From Methylobacillus flagellatus KT (GTDB taxonomy: Bacteria; Pseudomonadota; Gammaproteobacteria; Burkholderiales; Methylophilaceae): DNA of 64,000 nucleotides. Below the pieces are notes generated by a model, which saw only the letters and a program-made list of their open reading frames with translations, was not told the origin of the DNA and did no database searches. This document shows positions 17,650-26,321 of this stretch, piece by piece; position 1 is the stretch's first letter; every line of letters begins with the position of its first letter. Location: positions 434,001 through 498,000 of the forward strand of contig NC_007947.1 of NCBI RefSeq assembly GCF_000013705.1, written 5' to 3'. The translations under genes were made by a program, and so were the position numbers.

Positions 17650-19047
17650 CTAGGCGCTTGCCGTGCTTTGCCGGCCGCCAAGCTTGCGCTGCAGTTGCAT
17701 GAAGTCGGGAGCGGCTTCCGCATCCTCCTGCCCAAGGGCTGCGATGAAGCCCTCCACAGCGAGCAATTCCCCGGTGCTGGCATAGATGCCATTGCCGTGC
17801 TCCCATACCCACTGGTAGGTGCCGTTACGCGAATATAGCCGGTATACCGCCCGCAAGGATTGCTCCTGCAGCACCTGTTCGCGCGCGGCCTCCCAGACCG
17901 GCCTGTCATCGGGATGCAGCAGCTTCCTGAAGCTCAAGGCCGGGCTGGCGATCAGCTCATGTGCGCCGTAGCCCGTGAGGTTGAGGCTGCCGTCACTGAC
18001 GAACTCGAAATTGAGGCCGTGGTCCGCCTTGCGCCGGTATATCATGCAGGGCACATTGTTGATGAGGCTGCTCAGCGAGTGACGGTTGCTCCTGAGGCTG
18101 GCTTCCACTTGGCGGGCCTCGGTGATGTCGGTGAGGGTGCCGACCACGTTGGCCCCTTCGTTTTCCGCCATTGCCGAGCTGCGGGCGCGGATTTCCACCC
18201 AGCAGGGTTCGCCGTTGCGCCTGATCAGGCGAATCTGCTCATTGCAGCGCATGCGTTTGCCGCGCGCGATCGAGTCGAGCCGGGCAATGGCCAATGGCTT
18301 GTCCTCGGGGTGGATGAAATCGATGAACGATTTGCCCAGTGATTCCTCGAGCGGGTATTCCAGCAGGGTTTCCCAGCTTGGGTTGAGAAAGCTCAGCTTG
18401 TTGCCGCGCTGCAGCTCGAACACGACCTCTTCCAGGCGGTTGATGAGCAAGTGGTAGTTGAATTGCTCGTTGAAGCGGACGCCGGTGGCCGGGCCGCTGG
18501 AAATCAGGGAAAATTGCAGCAGCAGGCGCTGATGCGTCGTGCCTTGCCCCATGGGCGAAAGCGAGAGCTTGCTCGGCAGCACCGTGCCGTCCAGGCAGAG
18601 CAGGCGCAAGGGGGTATCCGCGCCGCTCGAGGTGTCGATATTGGCCAGCCGGGAAGCCAGCAGCTTGTGGTCGCCAGGGTAGACGACATTGGTGAGCGGC
18701 ATGCCGACAATCTGGTCCGACATGCCGGTCATGCCCAGCTCGTTGAGGAAGGCCTGGTTGGCAAAGACGACGGTATGGCCTTCAATCACCGCAGCCGGCG
18801 ACGAAAGCCGGGATGAAACCTCGCGCTCCCAGTTGGGGCTCTGCATGCGCGCCAGCGTGCGGCTCGACCCCTGTCGCGCCAGCACTGGTGCCAGGGCGGC
18901 CATGAGCAGCACCGAGATCAGTACGCTGCCGGCGATCAGCAGCCCGGTGAGGTGCGTGGTGAACGGGGCGCCCGCAGACCACCAGCTGTTGAACACGAAC
19001 AGAAAGACGATACTGAGGATCAAGGTGCTGAAAAGGTATAAGCTCAT
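17650..19047 (-). CDS. membrane PAS-domain protein without output domain
   Basis: A 465-residue protein: two N-terminal membrane helices (~1-58), then three PAS/PAC modules (about 75-175, 205-325 with VGTLTDITEARQVEASL, and 330-450 with LLHPDDRPVWEAAREQ). It ends about 20 residues after the last PAC. No kinase, GGDEF, EAL, methyl-accepting or DNA-binding domain follows, which is unusual. ATG 19047 is preferred over an upstream GTG (19056). It is divergent from the NarX-like kinase gene with only 23 bases between the starts, so it may modulate that kinase as a third component; this is inferred from position only. Confidence 0.82.
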   Translation of the reverse strand: MSLYLFSTLILSIVFLFVFNSWWSAGAPFTTHLTGLLIAGSVLISVLLMAALAPVLARQGSSRTLARMQSPNWEREVSSRLSSPAAVIEGHTVVFANQAFLNELGMTGMSDQIVGMPLTNVVYPGDHKLLASRLANIDTSSGADTPLRLLCLDGTVLPSKLSLSPMGQGTTHQRLLLQFSLISSGPATGVRFNEQFNYHLLINRLEEVVFELQRGNKLSFLNPSWETLLEYPLEESLGKSFIDFIHPEDKPLAIARLDSIARGKRMRCNEQIRLIRRNGEPCWVEIRARSSAMAENEGANVVGTLTDITEARQVEASLRSNRHSLSSLINNVPCMIYRRKADHGLNFEFVSDGSLNLTGYGAHELIASPALSFRKLLHPDDRPVWEAAREQVLQEQSLRAVYRLYSRNGTYQWVWEHGNGIYASTGELLAVEGFIAALGQEDAEAAPDFMQLQRKLGGRQSTASA

Positions 19048-19070
19048 GGCAATCACTCAAGGCTAGGGTA

Positions 19071-20882
19071 ATGTTGCGACTCGACAGATTCAGGGCCAGC
19101 CTGGGCCGCGTCATTGGCACATTGCGGCAACGCATGCTGCGTCATGCGCTTTACCTGCGCTTCATCACGCTGCTCGCCTGCACGGCGATACTGGCCGTGA
19201 TGATGCAGGCGGGTTCGCTCTTTCTTCTAGATTACATACCTGCCAGCCAGTCTGCAATGCAGCAGGTTGCCCAGCGCAAACTCGAATGGGCGCGGTTCCT
19301 CGACAACCCGTCGCAGGATCGCCAGCCTGCGCCATGGAACGTCCATACCCTGACCGGGGGAGAAAACCCCCATGGCTGGTATGCCGGGCACCTGTCCGGC
19401 AAGCTGGCGAAGCTGGTGGAAGATGTCAGGGAACAGGAGCGTACCTATCACCTTGGGAATGCAGCCAGGGATGAGTGGCAACCGCAGCGGATGCTGGACA
19501 GCCACGATGCCCTGCTGGATGGCCTGCGCCGGGATGCGGAAGAGAAACAGGCGGTGCTGGTCATGCTGCAACTGATGGGCTTGCTGCTGCTGTTGTGCTG
19601 TCTTGGTGCGATGGCGCTGCTGATCCGGCAGGTGCTGATCGACAGGATTGCCGGGCTGGTGGCGCTGCTGCCGAACCAGGCATTGTCGCAGCAGGACAGG
19701 CGCGATCTCGACGAATTGTCGCAGCTCGAAAGCCTGGTGCAGGAATTCTCTGCCCAGATGCAGGGATTCAAGGCGGAAACCGAATGGTTCAACCGCACGC
19801 GCAGCGACCTGTTGCGCCGGATGCTGCGCGCGCATACCTTCCTGCACGACCTGGTGGTCGCATTCAATGACAGCGTCGTCAACGAATCCTCGCTCAAGAC
19901 CATGATCTATGCCATGGAGAGCAGCCTGGATCTGCGCAATGTCGCATTGCATTTCATGCTGGACGGCGGGGAGGCCGGGGGAGAACGCCTGCTGTTTTCG
20001 CAGCATGCCCCTGGAGCCCTGCCGGAAGGGGTATCGCGCGACCTTGCCGTCAAGCGCTCGGCCAAGTTCCTGGTGGCCGATGGCGCGGAATGCATTGCCG
20101 CTACCTTTGCCTGTCCCGGGGACAACTCCGGCACGCTGCTGCTGGAAGCCAAGCCGGGGCAGGAGTTCCATGAATCCGATATCACGCTGGCGGAAATCAC
20201 GGCGCAGCTGCTTTCATTGGTGCTCGGGGCGCAAAGCCGGGAAGAACAGGCGCGGCGGCTGGCCCTGTTCGAGGAGCGTGCCGCGATTGCGCGCGAGTTG
20301 CACGATTCCCTGGCGCAGTCGCTGGCCTACATGAAGATCCAGATCGCACGCCTGCAGACGCAGGGCAGCGGCGGCCAACACGACACCAATGAAATCACGA
20401 CCGAGCTGCGCGAGGGCCTGGATACCGCCTACCGCGAATTGCGCGAGCTGCTGTCCACTTTCCGCATGCACATGGATGTGCGCGGCCTGGGGTTCGCCAT
20501 TCAGGCGGCCATCGACGAATTTTCCCACCGCTCCTCCGTCTCCATCACGCTGGATAACCGCCTGGTCAATTGCCGCTTGACCGTCAACGAAGAGTTCCAC
20601 ATCCTGCATGTGATACGGGAGGCGCTCTCCAACATCATCCGCCACGCGGGGGCGAAGAACGTCGTGGTGGCCCTGGCCTACACGCCGGGCAGCACGGTCG
20701 TGGTTACCATAGACGACGACGGCGTGGGCATTCCCGCCACGGCCACGGACGAGCCCGGGCACTATGGTCAGAGCATCATGCGCGACCGGGCGTACAGCCT
20801 GGGCGGGGACATCACCATCAGCGCCAGGCGGCAGGGCGGCACGCGCGTCAGGCTGATCTTCACCCCCAAGCTCAACCAATGA
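19071..20882 (+). CDS. NarX-type sensor histidine kinase
   Basis: A 603-residue kinase: a membrane helix at ~30-52, a ~115-residue periplasmic region, a second helix near 160-190, a HAMP-like linker, a GAF-like region (~250-390), then HisKA_3 with phospho-acceptor in IARELHDSLAQSLAYMK, and an HATPase with REALSNIIRHAGAKNV and DDDGVGIP. NarX/UhpB-class kinases pair with LuxR-type regulators, and such a gene follows after 43 bases. There are no nitrate reductase genes here, so nitrate sensing is not implied; sites resembling NarL operators occur before the permease and N-methylglutamate genes, hinting at control of methylamine use. Confidence 0.87.
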   Translation: MLRLDRFRASLGRVIGTLRQRMLRHALYLRFITLLACTAILAVMMQAGSLFLLDYIPASQSAMQQVAQRKLEWARFLDNPSQDRQPAPWNVHTLTGGENPHGWYAGHLSGKLAKLVEDVREQERTYHLGNAARDEWQPQRMLDSHDALLDGLRRDAEEKQAVLVMLQLMGLLLLLCCLGAMALLIRQVLIDRIAGLVALLPNQALSQQDRRDLDELSQLESLVQEFSAQMQGFKAETEWFNRTRSDLLRRMLRAHTFLHDLVVAFNDSVVNESSLKTMIYAMESSLDLRNVALHFMLDGGEAGGERLLFSQHAPGALPEGVSRDLAVKRSAKFLVADGAECIAATFACPGDNSGTLLLEAKPGQEFHESDITLAEITAQLLSLVLGAQSREEQARRLALFEERAAIARELHDSLAQSLAYMKIQIARLQTQGSGGQHDTNEITTELREGLDTAYRELRELLSTFRMHMDVRGLGFAIQAAIDEFSHRSSVSITLDNRLVNCRLTVNEEFHILHVIREALSNIIRHAGAKNVVVALAYTPGSTVVVTIDDDGVGIPATATDEPGHYGQSIMRDRAYSLGGDITISARRQGGTRVRLIFTPKLNQ

Positions 20883-20925
20883 CAATGCCGTATTACAAAT
20901 CATCAAACGAAAGTAAGTGAACACT

Positions 20926-21564
20926 ATGCTGAAGGTATTCCTGATTGACGATCACGCCTTGTTCCGCAAGGGAGTGGGGCAGATGATCGCCGCCGATCCC
21001 CTGTTCGAGGTGGTCGGCGAAGCCTCCTCCGGCCTGGAAGGGCTGGAGCGCGCGCCGGGATTGGCACCGGACATCGTGTTGATCGACCTCAACATGAAAG
21101 GCGTGGATGGCCTGGAGACATTGCGCCGCTTCAAGGCCGGCAGCCTCCGGGCGCGCTTTGTCGTGCTGACGGTGTCCGATGCCGAGGACGACCTGCTGGA
21201 AGCCCTGCGGGCCGGGGCAGACGGTTACCTGCTCAAGGACATGGAGCCCGAGCAGCTATGCGACAGCCTGAAGAAAATTGCGGAAGGCGTCACCGTGATC
21301 CAGGACCGGCTGACCGAGGTGCTCAGGCAGGCGCTGCAGGAGCAGGGCAGCAAACCTGGCCCTGCCACGCCAGACCAGGTGTCCCTGACCGACCGCGAGC
21401 AGGAAATCCTGCAATTCCTGGCCGACGGCCTGAGCAACAAGGCGATTGCACGCAAGCTGGGCATTTCCGATACTACGGTGAAAGTGCATGTGAAGCACCT
21501 GCTGAGCAAACTGCGCCTCACCAGCCGCCTCGAGGCCGCAGTCTGGGCACACCGGCAGAAGTAA
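20926..21564 (+). CDS. NarL-family response regulator
   Basis: A 212-residue LuxR/NarL regulator: receiver with acidic DDH near the N-terminus, phospho-Asp in VLIDLNMKGVDG and Lys in DGYLLKDMEPEQ, and a C-terminal LuxR HTH (LTDREQEILQFLADGLSNKA, then GISDTTVKVHVKHLLSKL). ATG 20926 is used; an in-frame GTG at 20917 is the alternative. The partner is the NarX-type kinase just upstream. The palindromes at 21627 and 31491 match the 7-2-7 heptamer layout of NarL binding sites and are candidate targets. Confidence 0.88.
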   Translation: MLKVFLIDDHALFRKGVGQMIAADPLFEVVGEASSGLEGLERAPGLAPDIVLIDLNMKGVDGLETLRRFKAGSLRARFVVLTVSDAEDDLLEALRAGADGYLLKDMEPEQLCDSLKKIAEGVTVIQDRLTEVLRQALQEQGSKPGPATPDQVSLTDREQEILQFLADGLSNKAIARKLGISDTTVKVHVKHLLSKLRLTSRLEAAVWAHRQK

Positions 21565-21626
21565 TGCCATGCGCCACCCAATCCGGTGCGCTGTGGCGGC
21601 CTCCTTGCCGGGTAGCGATGGGCGGC

Positions 21627-21642
21627 TACCCCCTAAGGAGTA
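21627..21642. promoter_or_regulatory. NarL-like 7-2-7 site upstream of the permease
   Basis: TACCCCC-TA-AGGAGTA: the right heptamer is a perfect match to TACYYMT in inverted orientation, the left matches at 6 of 7. It lies 103-118 bases before the permease start and 63 bases after the NarL-like gene. It is nearly identical to the palindrome at 31491-31506. Confidence 0.6.
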
Positions 21643-21744
21643 ATCCGTAGGAGGAATTGTGGGCGCAGGCCCATCCGTTATCCAATGCAATCCTGGAAAA
21701 GATGCATTTCCGCATCTTGATATTCATCTTCAGGAGACTGCAAA

Positions 21745-23433
21745 TTGAGTGCTACCTCATCCCTCGATGTCACGGCGGCCATCAGTGATCCGCCGAAATC
21801 CGGCAGCCTGCACCGCAAGATAGGCTGGCAGGGCGCGTTCTGGGTTGCCAGCGGCGTGCCGGCGCTGGTGCTGTTCTCGATCGGCGCCATTGCGGCCACC
21901 GTGGGCAAGCCCGCCTGGCTGGCCTGGATGCTGTCGATCACCTTCGGCTTCATCCAGGCCTTCACCTATGCCGAGATCGCCGGCATGTTCCCCCACAAGT
22001 CCGGCGGCGCTTCCGTCTATGGCGCGATCGCCTGGGTGCGCTACAGCAAGTTCATCGCGCCGATCTCGGTCTGGTGCAACTGGCTGGCCTGGACGCCGGT
22101 GCTGGCCATCGGTTCCGGCCTGGCTGCGGGCTACATCCTGCTGGCCATGTTCCCCGCCGATGCCGTCATCAACACCTGGCAGATCACCCTGCTGGACCTG
22201 AGCTTCCTCAAGTCCGATCTCAGCCTGCGCATCGATGCCACGTTCATCCTCGGCGCCGCGGTCTTGCTGGCCGTCTTCGGCATCCAGCATGGCGGCATCC
22301 TGCGCTCGGCGCGCGTGACCATGGTGCTGGGCCTGGCTGCCCTGATTCCACTCATGCTGATCGGTATCGTGCCCATCCTCACCGGCGACATTTCCGCGGC
22401 CAACTTCCTGCCGATCGCGCCGCTGGCCTTCGATGAAGCCGGCAATGTCATCAACGGCGAATGGAATATCGAAGGCTGGAAGCTCATGGCAGGCGGCATG
22501 TTCATCGCTGCCTGGTCCACCTACGCCTTCGAGACGTCCGTCTGCTACACCCGCGAATTCCGCAATCCCAAGAAAGATACCTTCAAGGCCATTTTCTACT
22601 CCGGCCTGCTGTGCCTGGCGGTATTCACCCTGGTGCCGCTTGCATTCCAGGCCGACCTGGGCCTGGGCCAGCTGGTGACGCCAGCCGTGCTGGATGCGGC
22701 AGGCAACGAAGTCAGCCCGGCCGTGTACGACGGCATGCTGGCCCCCGATATCTACAGCGGCATGGGCGTGGCTACGGCCCTGGCCGCCATGGTGGGCGGC
22801 AGCCAGCAGCTGGGCAACATCATCATCATCATCATGCTGGTGCTGGCCTTGCTGCTCTCCATCATGACCTCCATGGCAGGTTCCTCCCGCACCCTCTACC
22901 AGGGCGCGGTGGACGGCTGGCTGCCCAAGTACCTCTCGCATGCCAACGAGCACGGCTCGCCCACCCGGGCCATGTGGACCGACCTCTGCTTCAACCTCGT
23001 CCTGTTGCTGATGTCTGACTACGTGTTCGTGCTGGCAGTGTCCAATGTGTGCTACGTCATGTTCAACTTCCTCAACCTCAACGCAGGCTGGATACACCGG
23101 CTGGACAGGCCCAACTGGGAGCGTCCCTACAAGGCGCCGCTCATCCTCATCGTGCTCGGCACCATCCTCAGCTTCGTCAACGTGGCGCTCATGGGCCTGG
23201 GTGCGAATATCTGGGGCGAGGGCACCCTGTGGTCGGGCGTGGTCTGCGCGGCGCTGATCCTGCCGGTCTTCCTCTATCGCCACTACGTGCAGGACAAGGG
23301 CGTATTCCCCAAGGCCATGGTCGAGGACATGCACATGGGCGATGAAAGCGGCGTGAAAAAGCGCGCGGGCATCCTGCCCTTCGTCGCCATCGCCGTGGCA
23401 GTGCTGATCGTGGTCTATATGCAGCAGCTATAG
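21745..23433 (+). CDS. APC superfamily amino acid/amine permease
   Basis: A 562-residue transporter with about 12 membrane helices. The N-terminal half has the APC signatures (FWVASGVPALVLFSIGAIAA, EIAGMFPHKSGGASVYGAIA) and the middle has AWSTYAFETSVCYTREFRNP. The start is TTG 21745, preceded by CAGGAG at a spacing of 8. The gene directly follows the NarX/NarL-like pair and has a NarL-like palindrome in its leader. Uptake of an amine or of glutamate-type compounds that feed the methylamine pathway is plausible from context, but the substrate cannot be read from sequence. Confidence 0.85.
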   Translation: MSATSSLDVTAAISDPPKSGSLHRKIGWQGAFWVASGVPALVLFSIGAIAATVGKPAWLAWMLSITFGFIQAFTYAEIAGMFPHKSGGASVYGAIAWVRYSKFIAPISVWCNWLAWTPVLAIGSGLAAGYILLAMFPADAVINTWQITLLDLSFLKSDLSLRIDATFILGAAVLLAVFGIQHGGILRSARVTMVLGLAALIPLMLIGIVPILTGDISAANFLPIAPLAFDEAGNVINGEWNIEGWKLMAGGMFIAAWSTYAFETSVCYTREFRNPKKDTFKAIFYSGLLCLAVFTLVPLAFQADLGLGQLVTPAVLDAAGNEVSPAVYDGMLAPDIYSGMGVATALAAMVGGSQQLGNIIIIIMLVLALLLSIMTSMAGSSRTLYQGAVDGWLPKYLSHANEHGSPTRAMWTDLCFNLVLLLMSDYVFVLAVSNVCYVMFNFLNLNAGWIHRLDRPNWERPYKAPLILIVLGTILSFVNVALMGLGANIWGEGTLWSGVVCAALILPVFLYRHYVQDKGVFPKAMVEDMHMGDESGVKKRAGILPFVAIAVAVLIVVYMQQL

Positions 23434-23456
23434 GCGCGACTGTGGTGCCGTGAAGC

Positions 23457-23484
23457 AAGCCCCACCCCCGGGTGGGGCTTTTCA
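23457..23484 (+). terminator. intrinsic terminator after the permease
   Basis: AAGCCCCACC-CCCG-GGTGGGGCTT followed by TTC, 24 bases after the permease stop. Confidence 0.82.
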
Positions 23485-23551
23485 TTGCCTGCCGCATCCC
23501 TTAGGCACGATGTGTTTTTTCTGCTGTTTTCCTGGCGGGCTTCGCGCAGAG

Positions 23552-23576
23552 AATACCCATTTCCAGTGATATCCAA
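23552..23576 (+). promoter_or_regulatory. motif shared with the autotransporter promoter
   Basis: A 25-base element whose blocks AATACC (23552), TTT and CAGTGAT (23564) recur at 26231-26255 with identical spacing, 20 of 25 positions matching. A TAGAGT -10-like box follows 16 bases later (23593-23598), placing the element over the -35 region. That layout fits activation of its own operon by the regulator encoded at 23630. Confidence 0.55.
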
Positions 23577-23629
23577 GCGTGGGTTATTGGTCTAGAGTAG
23601 CGCTTGCATCCACCCGTTTCCTGTACTAC

Positions 23630-24313
23630 ATGGCCGCTGACACCTTTCCTCCTGAATCCAGCCTGCTCGCGCCCGTACTGCTGGTCGAAGACGAGCCCCT
23701 GATACAGCGCCGTCTCGACAGCATGTTGCGGCAGCTTGGCTATCAGCGCGATGCCATTGCATTTGCGGCCTCGCTCAAGCAGGCGCGCGCCCACCTGGCA
23801 AACCAGCCTTTCGCCCTTGCGCTGGTGGATATCGGGCTGCCCGATGGCAGCGGCATCGACCTGATCGCCGAAATGCATGCTGCTGATGCCGCGCTGCCCA
23901 TACTCGTCATCTCGGCCTGGAGCACTGAGGATGCCATCCTCGCGGCATTGCGCGCCGGGGCCACGGGATACGTTCTCAAGGAGCGGGACGACATGGAAGT
24001 CGTGCTCTCCATCCGAAGCGTGCTGCGCGGCGGTGCTCCCATCGACCCCTTCATCGCGCGCCGCATTATCGACGAGTTCCACCTGGGCTCCAGCCAGCAG
24101 GCGCAGACCCAGCAATGCGAGACGCTGAGCCCGCGTGAGGGCGAGATTCTCGGGCTGGTGGCGCAGGGCATGGCCAACCGGGAAATTGCCGAACAACTTC
24201 ATTTGTCGCGCTATACAGTCGAATGTCATATCAAGCACATCTATCGCAAACTCGCAGTCTCCTCCCGTACCAAGGCTGTGCACGAGGCCCGTTCGCGCGG
24301 CCTCCTGGATTGA
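23630..24313 (+). CDS. LuxR-family response regulator
   Basis: A 227-residue regulator: receiver with VEDEP acidic residues, phospho-Asp in LALVDIGLPDGSG and Lys in TGYVLKERDD, and a C-terminal LuxR HTH (LSPREGEILGLVAQGMANRE, then HLSRYTVECHIKHIYRKL). ATG 23630 is preferred over an earlier in-frame start because the likely promoter elements lie at 23552-23598. Its TGA overlaps the proposed TTG start of the following kinase gene. The shared motif at 23552 and 26231 suggests that it activates its own operon and the downstream autotransporter. Confidence 0.87.
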   Translation: MAADTFPPESSLLAPVLLVEDEPLIQRRLDSMLRQLGYQRDAIAFAASLKQARAHLANQPFALALVDIGLPDGSGIDLIAEMHAADAALPILVISAWSTEDAILAALRAGATGYVLKERDDMEVVLSIRSVLRGGAPIDPFIARRIIDEFHLGSSQQAQTQQCETLSPREGEILGLVAQGMANREIAEQLHLSRYTVECHIKHIYRKLAVSSRTKAVHEARSRGLLD

Positions 24314-26157
24314 TCAGGCTAGTCCACCTGCTGTGGGGCATCGTGCTGGCCATGGCAACCGTCACGGCAGCCGGGGCAGGCGAAGCGTCCTGTGCCGCGC
24401 ACGTGACGCGGATCGAGGCTGCGCTTGCCGGCGCCCTGCCTGCGGAAGCGGCATGGGTGCCCGTCACCCTGCCAGACAACTGGGAGGCGCGCTGGCCCGG
24501 CCAGGGCGGCACGGTGTGGTACCGCATCCATTGGCAGCCGGCCTGTCCGGCGGCATCGGGCAAGGCGCTGGCGCTGCTGGCCGAATCCATCGTCATGGCC
24601 GGCGAAGTCCACCTCAACGGCAAGCTGTTGTGGCGTGACGCCAGCCTGCGCGAGCCGCTCTCGCGCAGCTGGAACATGCCGCGCTATTGGCTGCTGCCGC
24701 CGGCCATGCTGCATGAAGATGACAACACCCTGCTGTTCCGCGTCGTGGGCGTGGCGGGGCAGATGCCGGGCCTGGGGCGCATCCACCTCGGCGAGGCTGG
24801 CCAACTGCAGCAACAGTTTGACCAGCTCTGGTGGCGCAACCGCACGCTGTTTGTCGCCAACCTGGCGATTTCCGCGGTGCTGGGCGTCATCATCTTCTGC
24901 GCCTGGCTCGGCAACCGCAGGCAAAGCGAATACGGATGGTATGCCCTCATGGCCCTGTGTTGGGTACTATTTGCCGCCAACACCCTGGCTACCACGCCCT
25001 GGCCGTTTGCCCATAGCGTCACGGCGGCCAAGGCCAACGCCATGGCATTGACGCTGTACGTGGCGTGCTTCTGCATGTTCACCTGGCGCTTCGGCCGGCA
25101 GCGCCTGCCGCGAGCCGAACAGGCGCTATGGGCAGCTTCTGCCCTCCTGATCATCGCCATTGCCTGTACGCCGGCCGCGATGCTGAAACATGCATTGACC
25201 GCCGGCTACCTGATCCCCACCGCGGTCTTCTGCATCAACTGCCTGCAATTCGCTGTGCACGCCATGCGTTCGCGCAATCCTGAAAACCTCATCCTGGCCG
25301 TTGCCTTGCTGCTGTTCTGCAGCGTGGCGCTATACGACTGCCTGCTGGTGTTCCAGGTCATACAGGAAGGCCGGGCATTGACGCCCTTCAGCAGCATTGC
25401 CGCCATGCTCTGCATGTCCGGCGTGCTCGGGCTGCGGCATGCGCGCAACATGCGCCGCATCGAGCGTTTCAATGAAGCACTGGAGCAGGGCATAGACCAA
25501 GCACGTGCCGAGCTGGCTCTCAGGCTCAAGCGCGAGCACGAGCTCGTGCTCGACAATACCCGCCTGCAGGAAAGGCTGAAGATCTCCCACGACCTGCACG
25601 ATGGCCTGGGCGGCTCGCTGGTGCGCATGATGGCCGTGGTGGAGCAAGCCCCCGCCCCCCTGAAGAACCAGCAGTTCCTTTCCATGCTCAAGCTGCTGCG
25701 CGACGACCTGCGCCAAACCATAGACCACGGCTCCAGCAGCGGCATCAAGGTGCCGGGCACTCCTAGCGAGTGGATTGCGCCGCTGCGTCACCGCTTCATG
25801 CAGCTCTTCGACGATCACGGGATCGTGGCGACCTGGACAGTACCCGCGCAATGGCAGGCAACGCCAAGCGCGCTGCAGTGCCTGGCCCTCACGCGCCTGG
25901 TCGAGGAGGCCCTCGTCAATGTCCTCAAGCACAGCCGGGCCACGCGGGTGCAGGTGCACATGTGGTATCCCGGGCCGGGCGAGCTCATGCTGCGCATCGA
26001 GGACAACGGCATCGGCTTCGACGTCACCGCCGTGCGCCGGGCTGGCATCAGCATCGGCATGCGCAGCATGCATGCACGCATCGCCGCGGTCGGCGGCTCC
26101 CTGAAAGTGCAGTCGGAACCCGGCTGCACCGTACTGGCGGCGACATTCCAGCGCTGA
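24310..26157 (+). CDS. 7TMR-DISM-type sensor histidine kinase
   Basis: A 615-residue kinase: signal peptide (~1-25, ending VTAAGAGEA), a periplasmic beta-rich domain (~26-190, with PDNWEARWPGQGGTVWYRIH as in 7TMR-DISM extracellular domains), seven membrane helices (~195-400), a coiled coil, then a HisKA_3-like box (LKISHDLHDGLGGSLVRMMA) and an HATPase (LVEEALVNVLKHSRATRV, EDNGIGFDV). The start is taken as TTG 24310, which overlaps the regulator's TGA (TTGA) and gives a clean signal peptide; no strong ribosome site is present, consistent with coupling. The partner is the regulator just upstream, and the autotransporter gene follows. Confidence 0.83.
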   Translation: MIRLVHLLWGIVLAMATVTAAGAGEASCAAHVTRIEAALAGALPAEAAWVPVTLPDNWEARWPGQGGTVWYRIHWQPACPAASGKALALLAESIVMAGEVHLNGKLLWRDASLREPLSRSWNMPRYWLLPPAMLHEDDNTLLFRVVGVAGQMPGLGRIHLGEAGQLQQQFDQLWWRNRTLFVANLAISAVLGVIIFCAWLGNRRQSEYGWYALMALCWVLFAANTLATTPWPFAHSVTAAKANAMALTLYVACFCMFTWRFGRQRLPRAEQALWAASALLIIAIACTPAAMLKHALTAGYLIPTAVFCINCLQFAVHAMRSRNPENLILAVALLLFCSVALYDCLLVFQVIQEGRALTPFSSIAAMLCMSGVLGLRHARNMRRIERFNEALEQGIDQARAELALRLKREHELVLDNTRLQERLKISHDLHDGLGGSLVRMMAVVEQAPAPLKNQQFLSMLKLLRDDLRQTIDHGSSSGIKVPGTPSEWIAPLRHRFMQLFDDHGIVATWTVPAQWQATPSALQCLALTRLVEEALVNVLKHSRATRVQVHMWYPGPGELMLRIEDNGIGFDVTAVRRAGISIGMRSMHARIAAVGGSLKVQSEPGCTVLAATFQR

Positions 26158-26230
26158 CCCATACCGGGCAAGCGGGTGACCGGGCAGGGAAAATAAGCAA
26201 ATTAATTGCAAATTGCAGCATACCGGCTGA

Positions 26231-26255
26231 AATACCAGTTTTCAGTGATGTTCAA
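26231..26255 (+). promoter_or_regulatory. motif shared with the LuxR regulator promoter
   Basis: Second copy of the 25-base element (AATACC, TTT, CAGTGAT and terminal CAA blocks in register, 20 of 25 identical to 23552-23576). A TTTAAT -10-like box follows at 26272-26277, so the element covers the -35 position, as in the first copy. Confidence 0.55.
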
Positions 26256-26321
26256 AACCTGCTGCGCCCAGTTTAATGCTACCTGACCCAGCAATAGCGC
26301 ACGCACTCGGAGGTGCCCCTG

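Noticed and set aside
19071..21564. Nitrate-responsive NarX/NarL
   Set aside because: The kinase and regulator have the NarX/NarL build, but no nitrate or nitrite reductase gene is in the window, so nitrate sensing is not claimed.
21757..23334. 525-codon minus-strand frame opposite the permease
   Set aside because: Rich in His, Gln, Asp and Gly, as expected for the complement of a membrane-protein gene; no domain.
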